A stretch of DNA of 64,000 bases from assembly GCA_964633115.1 (NCBI GenBank), contig CAZWEO010000012.1:1-64000 (forward strand). Direction: 5' to 3'. Shown in pieces: positions 54,951-62,591 of this stretch (positions are counted from its first letter, which is position 1; each line of letters begins with the position of its first letter). The DNA comes from B30-G6 sp964633115. GTDB taxonomy: Bacteria > Desulfobacterota > Desulfobacteria > Desulfobacterales > B30-G6. The notes beneath the pieces are model-generated. The model was not told the DNA's origin. It saw only the letters and a list, made by a program, of their open reading frames with translations, and made no database searches. Made by a program: the position numbers and the translations under genes.

Positions 54951-56120
54951 TTGGTGAAACCCTATAAATTATTACTACTTTTTCTTATCGCTCTACTTCT
55001 ATCAGGTGGGCTCTTCAACCAAGCGGCATACGCTTATTCACCCAAAGAAATTTATCAAAAAGCAGGCCCGGGAGTCGTTTTTATTTTTGCGTCCAAGGGT
55101 TCCAGCAAAGGAAGTGGTGGAACCGGGTCCATCATTACCCCCGACGGGCTGGTGATCACCAATGCGCATCTATTTACTCAGAAAGATTCTTCTAATCTTC
55201 TCAGCAACATAACTGTTTTCCTGAAGCCCAAAAGGGTCACCGGTGATCATAAGGCCGATCTAGCCAAAGGATATCGTGGCAAAATATTGGCTTATGATTT
55301 GCCCCTTGATTTGGCCCTTGTTCAAATCCTCAATCCGGATAGACGATTTCAGACCGTCCCATTCGCTAATTCCGAAATAATCGAAATTGGCGAACAGGTA
55401 TATGCCATCGGTCACCCGGAACAGGGAGGCTTATGGAGCCTGACCACGGGAGTTATCAGCGCCCGCTGGAAAAATTACAGCGGTATTTCTGGTAAACACA
55501 TGTTTCAGACCGATGCCAGTATCAACCGGGGTAATTCTGGTGGCCCCCTTCTTGATGATCACGCTTCAATGATAGGCATCAATTCCATGATCGCTCGTAA
55601 GGCTGCGGACGGCCTTACCATAACGGATGTTAACTTTTCCATTCGAGCCAAAGTTGCCATCGATTGGCTCAATCAGAAAGGATATCCAATTAAGGCGGCA
55701 GCCAAAACAGCACCACCGTCAAAACCGATTGTAGAGCAGCCCGAAACATCCAACACCCCGCCACCCAAGACAACCCCACCAGCCACAACTGTTAAACCCA
55801 AACCGCCGGTCAAGGAGGAAACCGTAACATCACCGGAAAAATCGGTATCCCCGAAGGAAGAACCTGCTCTGACTGTAGAACAGCCAGAGGAACAGACGGC
55901 TCCCGTAGCAACATCTCCCCCTAAAAAGAAACCGCCTGTAATTAAAACGCCACCACCTAAAAAAAAGGTCATCGCTCAAAAACCAAAAACAGGAAAAATC
56001 TTAACCCAGAAAAAACCCTACCGGATGGATTCCCTGTTGGAGGGCATGCGCGAAATGGAAGATTTAATGGATGAAATGAAAGATATGATGAAAGGCTTTA
56101 AAGAAAGGAGAAAACAATGA
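54951..56120 (+). CDS. Exported trypsin-like serine protease with Pro/Lys-rich tail
   Basis: The 389-residue protein has a signal peptide (residues 1-30, cleavage near AAYA-YS) and a trypsin-like (S1C) domain: ITNAHLF with catalytic His, LDLALVQI with Asp, and GNSGGPLLDD with Ser. There is no PDZ domain, unlike HtrA/DegP. Residues 245-355 are a repetitive Pro/Lys/Thr segment, followed by a Met/Glu/Lys-rich coiled end (MREMEDLMDEMKDMMKG). It acts in the periplasm or at the outer membrane. The start is TTG at 54951, or GTG one codon later. Its stop overlaps the next lipoprotein start (ATGA), so the two are coupled. Confidence 0.82.
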   Translation: MVKPYKLLLLFLIALLLSGGLFNQAAYAYSPKEIYQKAGPGVVFIFASKGSSKGSGGTGSIITPDGLVITNAHLFTQKDSSNLLSNITVFLKPKRVTGDHKADLAKGYRGKILAYDLPLDLALVQILNPDRRFQTVPFANSEIIEIGEQVYAIGHPEQGGLWSLTTGVISARWKNYSGISGKHMFQTDASINRGNSGGPLLDDHASMIGINSMIARKAADGLTITDVNFSIRAKVAIDWLNQKGYPIKAAAKTAPPSKPIVEQPETSNTPPPKTTPPATTVKPKPPVKEETVTSPEKSVSPKEEPALTVEQPEEQTAPVATSPPKKKPPVIKTPPPKKKVIAQKPKTGKILTQKKPYRMDSLLEGMREMEDLMDEMKDMMKGFKERRKQ

Positions 56121-56686
56121 AAGCAAAAATTCTCGTAGTGTTCTGTGCATTGCTGGTAACTGGTCTGTTTCTCATGGCTGGTTGTTCAAAAACCCCTGAA
56201 AGCGCTTTTTCACAAGGTCCGGAATGGATCTACAAGGGCAGTGGGGCTTTTGACGTTGAAAAAGGGAAGGTATTTTACGGCGTCGGTATCGCCTCGGGCA
56301 TCAAAAATAAAGCGCTGTTGGTAACAACGGCTGATAATCGTGCTCGGGCGGAAATAGCCAAAACGCTTGAGACCTATGTTGCTGTTTTATCAAAGGATTA
56401 TATGGCTTCGACCACTGCCGGTGACATGTCCGCATCCTCAGAAGAACAGCATGTGGAACAAGCCCTAAAAACTTTTTCAAAGACAACCTTGCATGGTGCC
56501 ACCATCGTTGATCATTGGCAAGACCCGGCAGATATGACCATGTATGCGCTATGCGAACTCGATATGTTTGCCTTCAAAGATGCATTGGACACCTACAAAG
56601 AACTTGACAGTAAAGTTCGTGACTACGTCCGTAAAAATGCTGAAAAAATGCACGATCAGCTCGAAGAGATGGAAGACAAACAATAA
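56117..56686 (+). CDS. Small LPP20-type lipoprotein
   Basis: The 189-residue protein has a lipobox (LVTGLFLMAGC) and an LPP20-like domain: PEWIYKGSGAFDVEKGKVFYGVG, NRARAEIAKTLETYVAV, then a C-terminal coiled segment ending EEMEDKQ. LPP20 proteins form outer-membrane-associated assemblies linked to flagella or adhesion in several groups. The start overlaps the protease stop by four bases, so it is co-translated with the protease, implying a common process. A terminator follows. Confidence 0.8.
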   Translation: MKAKILVVFCALLVTGLFLMAGCSKTPESAFSQGPEWIYKGSGAFDVEKGKVFYGVGIASGIKNKALLVTTADNRARAEIAKTLETYVAVLSKDYMASTTAGDMSASSEEQHVEQALKTFSKTTLHGATIVDHWQDPADMTMYALCELDMFAFKDALDTYKELDSKVRDYVRKNAEKMHDQLEEMEDKQ

Positions 56687-56712
56687 TTTTGTAATTTGAT
56701 CTTGTTTTTTTC

Positions 56713-56743
56713 AAAGGCAGCGCCAAGTTGGCGCTGCCTTTTT
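56713..56743 (+). terminator. Rho-independent terminator after the lipoprotein gene
   Basis: GGCAGCGCCA (56716-56725) pairs with TGGCGCTGCC (56729-56738) around AGT, followed by five Ts. Three As before the stem allow some use in the opposite direction; the yraN stop is adjacent on the other strand. Confidence 0.88.
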
Positions 56744-57113
56744 ATTTGTAGGCTAGCTCAAAAGCATTTTGGATGTGATCGATGGCCTGGTCCTCGCCCG
56801 TTGAGAGCACCGTCACCACATCGAATCGAGCCCGTTGATCCATTTGGCGATTGATTTTGAGATAATATAAGGCGGCCATGGAAATTTTCCGCTGTTTATG
56901 CGCCGTTATCGCCAGCCGGGCACTGCCGTAAGACAGAGAGCGCCGGGTTTTGACCTCCACAAACACGATGGTTTTTTTATCTTTGACGATGATATCGATC
57001 TCCCCCGCCGGACACGCAAAATTCTTTTCCAGAATCTTAAAACCCTTCTTTTTGAGATAGCGTACAACAGCTTTTTCACCGGCCTTGCCGATTTGCTGAC
57101 GTTGCTGGGTCAT
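56742..57113 (-). CDS. yraN: YraN family (UPF0102) endonuclease-like protein
   Basis: The 123-residue protein has the restriction-endonuclease-like fold of UPF0102: GEKAVVRYLKKKGFKILEKNF, CPAGEIDIIVKDKKTIVFVEVKTRRS (Glu, Asp and Glu-Val-Lys of the PD-(D/E)XK type), and a C-terminal QRKISMAALYYL. Its substrate is uncertain. It overlaps the rnhB stop by four bases and closes the ribosomal operon on the minus strand. Confidence 0.9.
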   Translation of the reverse strand: MTQQRQQIGKAGEKAVVRYLKKKGFKILEKNFACPAGEIDIIVKDKKTIVFVEVKTRRSLSYGSARLAITAHKQRKISMAALYYLKINRQMDQRARFDVVTVLSTGEDQAIDHIQNAFELAYK

Positions 57114-57721
57114 ACAAGCGTTTCCTTAACGCCTTTAAAACTTTTGCGGTGGATAGGCGAACACCCGAACTGACGAACCGCTTCTTTGTGGGCTATAGTT
57201 GGATAGCCTTTATGCTTTGCGAATCCAAATTGTGGGTAAAGGTCATCGTATTCGACCATCAATCGGTCTCGGGTTACTTTGGCAATTATGGAGGCGGCTG
57301 CAATGGATATGCTGCGCGAATCACCTTTGGTGATGGTCTTTTGCGGAAAGGGCAAGGAAATTTCAAATATGCCGTCCACCAAAAGGTAATCGGGAGAAAG
57401 TGATAGATCTGCCACGGCCATGGCCATGGACTGGAGAGTAGCCTGGAGGATGTTAATGCGGTCGATAGTTGGCGCATCCACGATGCCCACACCCACAGCA
57501 TGGGCGGCATCCTGAATTCGCGGGAACAGCTCAGTTCTTTTTTTATGGCTCAACTTCTTGGAATCATTAACGCCTTCAACACCAAATGATTCCGATAATA
57601 CCACTGCCGCGGAAACAACCGGACCGGCCAGGGGTCCCCGACCGGCCTCATCTACACCGGCAATTTGGATGTAACCACCTTTTCGAGCTTCGCGTTCGAA
57701 CGCCCACAGGTCTTTATTCAT
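57110..57721 (-). CDS. rnhB: Ribonuclease HII
   Basis: The 203-residue protein has the RNase HII core: IAGVDEAGRGPLAGPVVSAAVVL (catalytic Asp-Glu), NDSKKLSHKKR, DYLLVDG (Asp) and KGDSRSISIAAASIIAKVTRDR (Asp), with the C-terminal FGFAKHKGYPTIAH. It removes RNA from RNA-DNA hybrids and single ribonucleotides from DNA. It overlaps the yraN start by four bases and follows rplS. Confidence 0.95.
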   Translation of the reverse strand: MNKDLWAFEREARKGGYIQIAGVDEAGRGPLAGPVVSAAVVLSESFGVEGVNDSKKLSHKKRTELFPRIQDAAHAVGVGIVDAPTIDRINILQATLQSMAMAVADLSLSPDYLLVDGIFEISLPFPQKTITKGDSRSISIAAASIIAKVTRDRLMVEYDDLYPQFGFAKHKGYPTIAHKEAVRQFGCSPIHRKSFKGVKETLV

Positions 57722-57782
57722 ACAAATTTGCTACACCCGCTATATTTGATGAATACGTTACAATTTAAAAATGAGATGGCAA

Positions 57783-57900
57783 AGTAAAATGTTCAAGTTC
57801 AAGGCGTCGCGAATCTCGCGTGATGAGGCGTACTTCGTGTACGTTAAATTCACAGCGGGATGAAGCGCAACGAAGAAATTGGACTTTTAACGAAGTCATC
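57783..57900. repeat. Dispersed intergenic element with two hairpins
   Basis: CGCGA/TCGCG (57808-57812, 57816-57820) and CGTAC/GTACG (57829-57833, 57839-57843) are small perfect hairpins within a 118-base stretch. From experience, this GGCGTACTTCGTGTACG-type sequence ending in GGACTTTTAACGAAGTCATC resembles a repeat scattered in Desulfobacteraceae genomes. Its end abuts the rplS stop. Confidence 0.55.
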
Positions 57901-58254
57901 TTACTTGGGAGCAAAGCGCTTTTCTTTAATCCGGGCAGCCTTGCCTTTCAATTTTCGCAAATAATAAATCTTTGCACGCCGAACCCGTCCCTTGGAAATC
58001 ACTTCGATGTCGTTTATGACAGGTGAATTCAATGGAAAGATGCGCTCTACGCCAATACCGTAGGACACTTTTCTGACCGTAAAAGACGCATTAACCTTAT
58101 CCTTGCGTTTACTGATCACGACGCCCTGAAACGCCTGGATACGTTCCTTCTCACCTTCTCGAATTTTTACATAGACCTTGACCGTGTCGCCGGCATCAAA
58201 GCGCGGCAGATCCAGACGCATGATTTCTTTTTCAAGCTGCTTAATTTTTTCCAT
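57901..58254 (-). CDS. rplS: 50S ribosomal protein L19
   Basis: The 117-residue protein matches L19: FDAGDTVKVYVKIREGEKERIQAFQGVVI, SFTVRKVSYGIGVERIFPLNSP, and RVRRAKIYYLRKLKGKAARIKEK. It stands at the interface of the ribosomal subunits. The start is the ATG at 58254, preceded by GGAGATAATC. The frame stays open upstream but the earlier codon at 58266 is a TTG. Downstream lies rnhB. Confidence 0.95.
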   Translation of the reverse strand: MEKIKQLEKEIMRLDLPRFDAGDTVKVYVKIREGEKERIQAFQGVVISKRKDKVNASFTVRKVSYGIGVERIFPLNSPVINDIEVISKGRVRRAKIYYLRKLKGKAARIKEKRFAPK

Positions 58255-58462
58255 GATTATCTCCAATCAATTGATATCCGCTATTTTTTAAATACTAATT
58301 TCTTTTAAACAATGAAACTCTAACCCGTAACCAATTCTTTTTGGTTTATTGAGTTTTTTGGGTTTATCGTGTTGCTGACTGTATCAGTTTACCTCATTTT
58401 ACCGGAAACCGTTCCATCAACTCAAGAAACACAACAAACCCAACATACCCAATGAACTCCTA

Positions 58463-59029
58463 TTACCCCAACAACCGATCCAGAATGATTGCAGCTGCTG
58501 ATCGAACCGATAGATGATTATAGTCTGTAAGCCCCTTTATGGGTTCCAAAATATAATCGACTTGCTTAATAAAATCATCAGGCAAGCCCCAGGCAGTGCC
58601 AAAAGTTAGGGCATATGGTTGCCCATTGCGTATTTTCTTTCGCATCGTTGCCATATTAATACAACCATTATGATGACGCGCGCTGGTTGCGATGGTCACG
58701 GGCTTACCATTGCCTTCCGCGTTAATATCCTTTAAGGCGGATTCAAATGTATCGCGTACACGAATGATGGCCATGGCCTCCCTTCGTTTGGGATTATAGG
58801 TTGACCCTGCCCCTGATACCCAATGCGATACAATCTTGTCAACAAGTTCTAGTTGATCATGAACCGGTGTAACAATAAATAAGGACCGGACCCCATATGT
58901 TCGACCTGCTCTGGCAATATCGTGCAGATCTAGGTTCGTCACTGCGGAGGCTATCACCTCGCCATTTTTACCCAGAACCGGATAATGAATCAGTATCAGA
59001 TGAAGATTGGGCCTTGATGATGTTTTCAA
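58463..59029 (-). CDS. PF09936-type SAM-dependent RNA methyltransferase
   Basis: The 188-residue protein resembles the SPOUT-like family PF09936 (COG4752), which usually follows trmD in this lineage. Visible segments are LHLILIHYPVLGKNGEVIASAVTNLDLHDIARAGRTYGV and LTFGTAWGLPDDF, the latter being part of the knotted SAM site. Its RNA substrate is unknown. The start overlaps trmD by 62 bases in another frame, which implies coupling. A long non-coding stretch (58267-58462) with AACCCA-type repeats separates it from rplS. Confidence 0.85.
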   Translation of the reverse strand: MKTSSRPNLHLILIHYPVLGKNGEVIASAVTNLDLHDIARAGRTYGVRSLFIVTPVHDQLELVDKIVSHWVSGAGSTYNPKRREAMAIIRVRDTFESALKDINAEGNGKPVTIATSARHHNGCINMATMRKKIRNGQPYALTFGTAWGLPDDFIKQVDYILEPIKGLTDYNHLSVRSAAAIILDRLLG

Positions 59030-59756
59030 TGTCTGTGCACCATTTTTTTAGGATATCAACATCCTGTCGGCTCAATCGTTTTGCTTTAAGTAGATCCGGT
59101 CGCTTCAAAAACGTGCGAATCAGGGACATTTCAAGCCGCCACTGGTCGATGGCTTTATGATTGCCCGAACGGAGCACCTCTGGTACCACTTCGCCTTCAA
59201 AAACAGGCGGGCGCGTAAAGTGGGGGTGTTCCAATAGGTTGCCAGCAAAAGAATCCATTTCAGCCGAATTTTCGTTGCCCAGAATCCCGGGAATTAATCG
59301 GGCCACTGCTTCCATAAGGACCATGGCCGCCAATTCGCCCCCCATCAAGACATAATCACCGATGGATATCTCTTCATCGATAAGGGTCTGATTGATACGC
59401 TCATCTACGCCCTCATATCGACCACAAACCAGAATCAACCCTTCAGAGGATGCAAGCGCATGTGCCTGTTCCTGATCCAGCGTTCTGCCTTGGGGCGTTA
59501 GCAGAATAGTCCGGGATTTTGGCAATCTCAAGCGGGCACTTAGAATGGCCTCTGCCAAAGGCTCCGGTTTCATAACCATCCCGGACCCACCACCGTAGGG
59601 CCGGTCATCCGTAACCTGGTGTTTATCGTGTGCGCAATCTCGGATATTGATAACGCTTGTGCGAAGTTGCCCCTTTGCTACGGCTTTCCCGATGATGCCA
59701 TGTTGCCAAAATAGATCAAACATCTCCGGGAATATGGTTAAAACGGTGAAATCCAT
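58968..59756 (-). CDS. trmD: tRNA (guanine37-N1)-methyltransferase
   Basis: The 262-residue protein has the TrmD SPOUT knot: TVLTIFPEMFDLFW, DDRPYGGGSGMVM, LTPQGRTLDQEQAHALAS, LVCGRYEGVDERI and EISIGDYVLMGGELAAMVL. It methylates G37 beside the anticodon and prevents frameshifting. The last 20 residues extend past the usual end (AQSSSDTDSLSGSG) and overlap the next gene. It is downstream of rimM in the conserved operon. Confidence 0.96.
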   Translation of the reverse strand: MDFTVLTIFPEMFDLFWQHGIIGKAVAKGQLRTSVINIRDCAHDKHQVTDDRPYGGGSGMVMKPEPLAEAILSARLRLPKSRTILLTPQGRTLDQEQAHALASSEGLILVCGRYEGVDERINQTLIDEEISIGDYVLMGGELAAMVLMEAVARLIPGILGNENSAEMDSFAGNLLEHPHFTRPPVFEGEVVPEVLRSGNHKAIDQWRLEMSLIRTFLKRPDLLKAKRLSRQDVDILKKWCTDIENIIKAQSSSDTDSLSGSG

Positions 59757-59782
59757 GTTTAATGTGTTTTTTAAACCGGTCG

Positions 59783-60304
59783 CTACAGTCCTTCTGGCAG
59801 ATCCACCCGCATGATTTTTCGATCCAGATCTACTTCTTTAACCACCGACACCAAGGCCGGTATTAAAACCTCCGCCTGTGATTCCGGTTTCGATTGCTTG
59901 ACCACATACACATCATTGCTACCGGTGGGAATGATGGCAGAAAGCTCGCCGAGATATTCCCCATTCACACTATATACTGCCAAACCCAGAAGGTCGTCCC
60001 AGTAATAGCTGCCTGCATCCAATTCTTCGAGCGTAGCTTTCTCAATAAATAGCTCCGACCCGATAACAGCTTCAGCCTGACTACGTTCTTGAATGCCGTC
60101 TAATGATAGGAGAACGGTTTTGGAATGCGGTTTCGCCCAGATAATCGTGCGTACAAACCTGTTGCCGTGGGAATCCTTCAGGACAAGTTGCATACCAGAT
60201 TGATATCTGGATTGCGACTCAGCGTAGGAGAAGACTTTGACAACACCCTTGACGCCATGCGCACCAACAATCTTCCCAATGGAAAGGAGATTTGCGTTAT
60301 CCAC
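59783..60304 (-). CDS. rimM: Ribosome maturation factor RimM
   Basis: From the GTG at 60304 the protein has 173 residues, normal for RimM: LLSIGKIVGAHGVKGVVKVFSY, an SSU-binding N-terminal barrel, and the PRC barrel segment YYWDDLLGLAVYSVNGEYLGELSAI. It assists 30S head assembly. The frame stays open to 60361, inside khpA, but the first ATG there would overlap khpA by more than 50 bases, so I prefer the GTG, five bases past the khpA stop. Confidence 0.92.
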   Translation of the reverse strand: MDNANLLSIGKIVGAHGVKGVVKVFSYAESQSRYQSGMQLVLKDSHGNRFVRTIIWAKPHSKTVLLSLDGIQERSQAEAVIGSELFIEKATLEELDAGSYYWDDLLGLAVYSVNGEYLGELSAIIPTGSNDVYVVKQSKPESQAEVLIPALVSVVKEVDLDRKIMRVDLPEGL

Positions 60305-60308
60305 AAAA

Positions 60309-60539
60309 CTATTCGATAATTTCCAGGACCGTCCGCTTTCTGATCTTGGCCGATGCCGCACTTAATATCGTGCGCATCGCCCGGGCGGTTCTGCCCTGCT
60401 TCCCGATAACTTTTCCCAAATCCTCTTTGGCCACTTTCAGTTCCAGTACAGAGGTCTGGTTGCCTTCAACCTCTTCAACTGAAACTTGGTCTGGTTGGTC
60501 CACAAGTGCCTTGGCAATAAAAAAAATCAGGTCTCTCAT
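60309..60539 (-). CDS. khpA: KH-domain RNA-binding protein KhpA
   Basis: The 76-residue protein is a single KH domain with the RNA-contacting GKVIGKQGRTARAMR (GxxG loop). It matches KhpA (YlqC), found between rpsP and rimM in many bacteria. KhpA is a general RNA chaperone. AAAGGAGATTGAGCG precedes the ATG. It ends five bases before rimM. Confidence 0.94.
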   Translation of the reverse strand: MRDLIFFIAKALVDQPDQVSVEEVEGNQTSVLELKVAKEDLGKVIGKQGRTARAMRTILSAASAKIRKRTVLEIIE

Positions 60540-60580
60540 CGCTCAATCTCCTTTGCAGCTTGAGAATTAGCGTATCGATG

Positions 60581-60835
60581 TTATGCCGGACTCGCGAATA
60601 AACCTTCCTTTTTCAGTAGACTTTTAACCGTGTCTGAGGGGAGCGCCCCTTGTTCCATCCAATATTTAACCCGATCGGTCTTGAGCGTTACCTCAGCCGG
60701 TTCTTTTAACGGATTATAAGTGCCCACGGACTCTAAAAAGCGTCCATCCCGTGGACTTTCACCATCTGCGACAACGATGCGGTAGAAAGGTCGTTTCTTT
60801 GCACCATGTCGGGCTAACCTTATTTTCACTGCCAT
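60581..60835 (-). CDS. rpsP: 30S ribosomal protein S16
   Basis: The 84-residue protein starts MAVKIRLARHGAKKRPFYRIVVADGESPRDGRF and has YNPLKEPAEVTLKTDRVKYWMEQGA, standard for S16. It is needed early in 30S assembly. AAAGGAGATGTTGT precedes the ATG, and it lies 12 bases after ffh. Confidence 0.97.
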   Translation of the reverse strand: MAVKIRLARHGAKKRPFYRIVVADGESPRDGRFLESVGTYNPLKEPAEVTLKTDRVKYWMEQGALPSDTVKSLLKKEGLFASPA

Positions 60836-60847
60836 ACAACATCTCCT

Positions 60848-62179
60848 TTAGAAAGGAAGCATCCCGCGTCCCAAACCGCGCATGCCGCCTTTATTGAACT
60901 TTTTCATCATTTTAAGCATCTGACTGTAATTTTTCAACAACTTATTTACATCTTGTACACGAGTTCCACTGCCTTTTGCAATCCTTTTCCGTCGACTTCC
61001 GTTAATTATGGTATGTGTTTGGCGTTCTTGGGGCGTCATCGAGTTAATAATGGCTTCAATTCGCACAAACTCGTATTCATCCACCTCAAGATTTTTGAGC
61101 TGTTTGATCTTGCCCATACCGGGAATCATGTTGATTAGATCCGAGAAAGATCCCATCTTGCGGATCTGAACCATCTGGTCACGAAAATCCTCCAAGGTAA
61201 ATTGACTTTTACGCAGTTTTTTTTCTAGTTCGATCGCCTTTTTTTCATCCATCACGGCCTGGGCTTTTTCAATCATAGTTAGGACATCGCCCATCCCCAA
61301 AATCCTGGATGACATCCTTTCCGGATGAAACGGCTCCAACTCACTCAATTTTTCGCCAACGCCCACGAATTTAATCGGCTTACCCGTTACCGATTTAATC
61401 GAGATGGCCGCACCGCCACGGGCATCGCCATCCATCTTTGTCAGAACCACACCACCAATATCCAGAGCCTCATCAAAAGATAGAGCAATATTGACGGCAT
61501 CCTGACCCGTCATGGCATCGGCAATTAGGAGCGTGTCCGACGGATTAACGGCGGACTTGATGTGTTGCAATTCAGACATGAGTTCTTCGTCGATATGCAG
61601 CCGGCCCGCCGTGTCGAGAATTAGGGTATCACACCCAGCTTTTTGGGCAGCTCCTCTGGCAGCCTGGCAGATATCCACCGGATCCATATCAACCGTAGCT
61701 GGGTGAACCGGCACACCCAGTTGGGCCCCCAACTTGGTCAACTGATCGATGGCTGCCGGTCGATACACATCGGCCGGAACTAAATAGGGATGATGGCCTT
61801 TAGATCGGATAAAAATGGCCAGCTTTCCGGCTGTTGTGGTTTTACCCGATCCTTGTAGTCCCACCAACATAATCGACATGGGACGGGTGCCACTCAGAGA
61901 TAGCTCTTGATGTTCCCCGCCCATGATAGTTGTCAGTTCCTCATTGACAATCTTGACGATTTGCTGGCCTGGTGTTAGGCTGGCCATAACTTCCTGGCCT
62001 AGTGCCCGCGCCTTGATATCTGCAACGAAGCGTTTGACAACCTTATAATGTACATCCGCTTCTAGAAGCGCCATCCGGACCTCTCGCAGTCCATCCGAGA
62101 TATTCTTTTCGGATAGTTTTCCGTGTCCTTTGAGCTTCTTTAAAGCCAGATTGAGTTTGTCACTGAGGTTGTCGAACAT
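60848..62179 (-). CDS. ffh: Signal recognition particle protein (SRP54/Ffh)
   Basis: The 443-residue GTPase has the helical N domain, the G domain with GLQGSGKTTTAGKLA, DTAGRLHIDEELM and TKMDGDARGGAA, and a methionine-rich M domain (RKMGSFSDLINMIPGMGKI, MLKMMKKFNKGG). It binds signal sequences together with 4.5S RNA and delivers ribosomes to FtsY. It is the first gene of the ffh-rpsP-khpA-rimM-trmD series. A two-hairpin element lies 18-60 bases upstream. Confidence 0.97.
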   Translation of the reverse strand: MFDNLSDKLNLALKKLKGHGKLSEKNISDGLREVRMALLEADVHYKVVKRFVADIKARALGQEVMASLTPGQQIVKIVNEELTTIMGGEHQELSLSGTRPMSIMLVGLQGSGKTTTAGKLAIFIRSKGHHPYLVPADVYRPAAIDQLTKLGAQLGVPVHPATVDMDPVDICQAARGAAQKAGCDTLILDTAGRLHIDEELMSELQHIKSAVNPSDTLLIADAMTGQDAVNIALSFDEALDIGGVVLTKMDGDARGGAAISIKSVTGKPIKFVGVGEKLSELEPFHPERMSSRILGMGDVLTMIEKAQAVMDEKKAIELEKKLRKSQFTLEDFRDQMVQIRKMGSFSDLINMIPGMGKIKQLKNLEVDEYEFVRIEAIINSMTPQERQTHTIINGSRRKRIAKGSGTRVQDVNKLLKNYSQMLKMMKKFNKGGMRGLGRGMLPF

Positions 62180-62196
62180 CGAAATCGCCTCTTGAA

Positions 62197-62239
62197 ATAA
62201 AATCGTGTTCCACGATTTTATGAAACGCGACTATGTCGC
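62197..62239 (-). repeat. Two-hairpin element, copy B, in the ffh leader
   Basis: ATAAAATCGTG (62197-62207) pairs with CACGATTTTAT (62211-62221), and GCGAC (62227-62231) with GTCGC (62235-62239). Compared with copy A at 39646-39685, bases differ in both stems yet pairing is kept. It begins 18 bases before the ffh start codon. Confidence 0.6.
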
Positions 62240-62244
62240 TCCTA

Positions 62245-62336
62245 TGTGAAAGACAAAAATTTCTATCGCTGCAGCAATCTGCAGAGTATTTCGGGATTTT
62301 TTAAAATCCTTCGGATTCCGTTTTGACTCTTTCACA
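62245..62336 (+). ncRNA. Candidate structured RNA between ffh and rlmN
   Basis: TGTGAAAGA (62245-62253) and TCTTTCACA (62328-62336) are perfect outer arms. Within them are a CTGCAG/CTGCAG hairpin (62269-62274, 62279-62284) and GGATTTT/AAAATCC (62294-62300, 62303-62309). Three stems in 92 bases make a three-way layout. No known family is recognised and the transcribed strand is uncertain. The rest of 62337-62591 has no gene. Confidence 0.35.
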
Positions 62337-62591
62337 AAAAATGGATCCTGATCTAAAATTTGAATTCATCCACCGCAGTTTATTGTGACCGCTTCCAAGC
62401 AGCGGGGAATTCAAATTTAAACTGTCGAAAATAGTATTATATAAATAACATGTCAATATTAAATTTGACCTTTTTTCAAAACCGTCTATCTTATAGGTTA
62501 ATCTATCTTATTCATCATCGCTTAATAACAGCGATGCCTGGTTGTAATGGCTAGAGGATATAAGCTTATTCTAAAATTGATAAAGGGCCGC

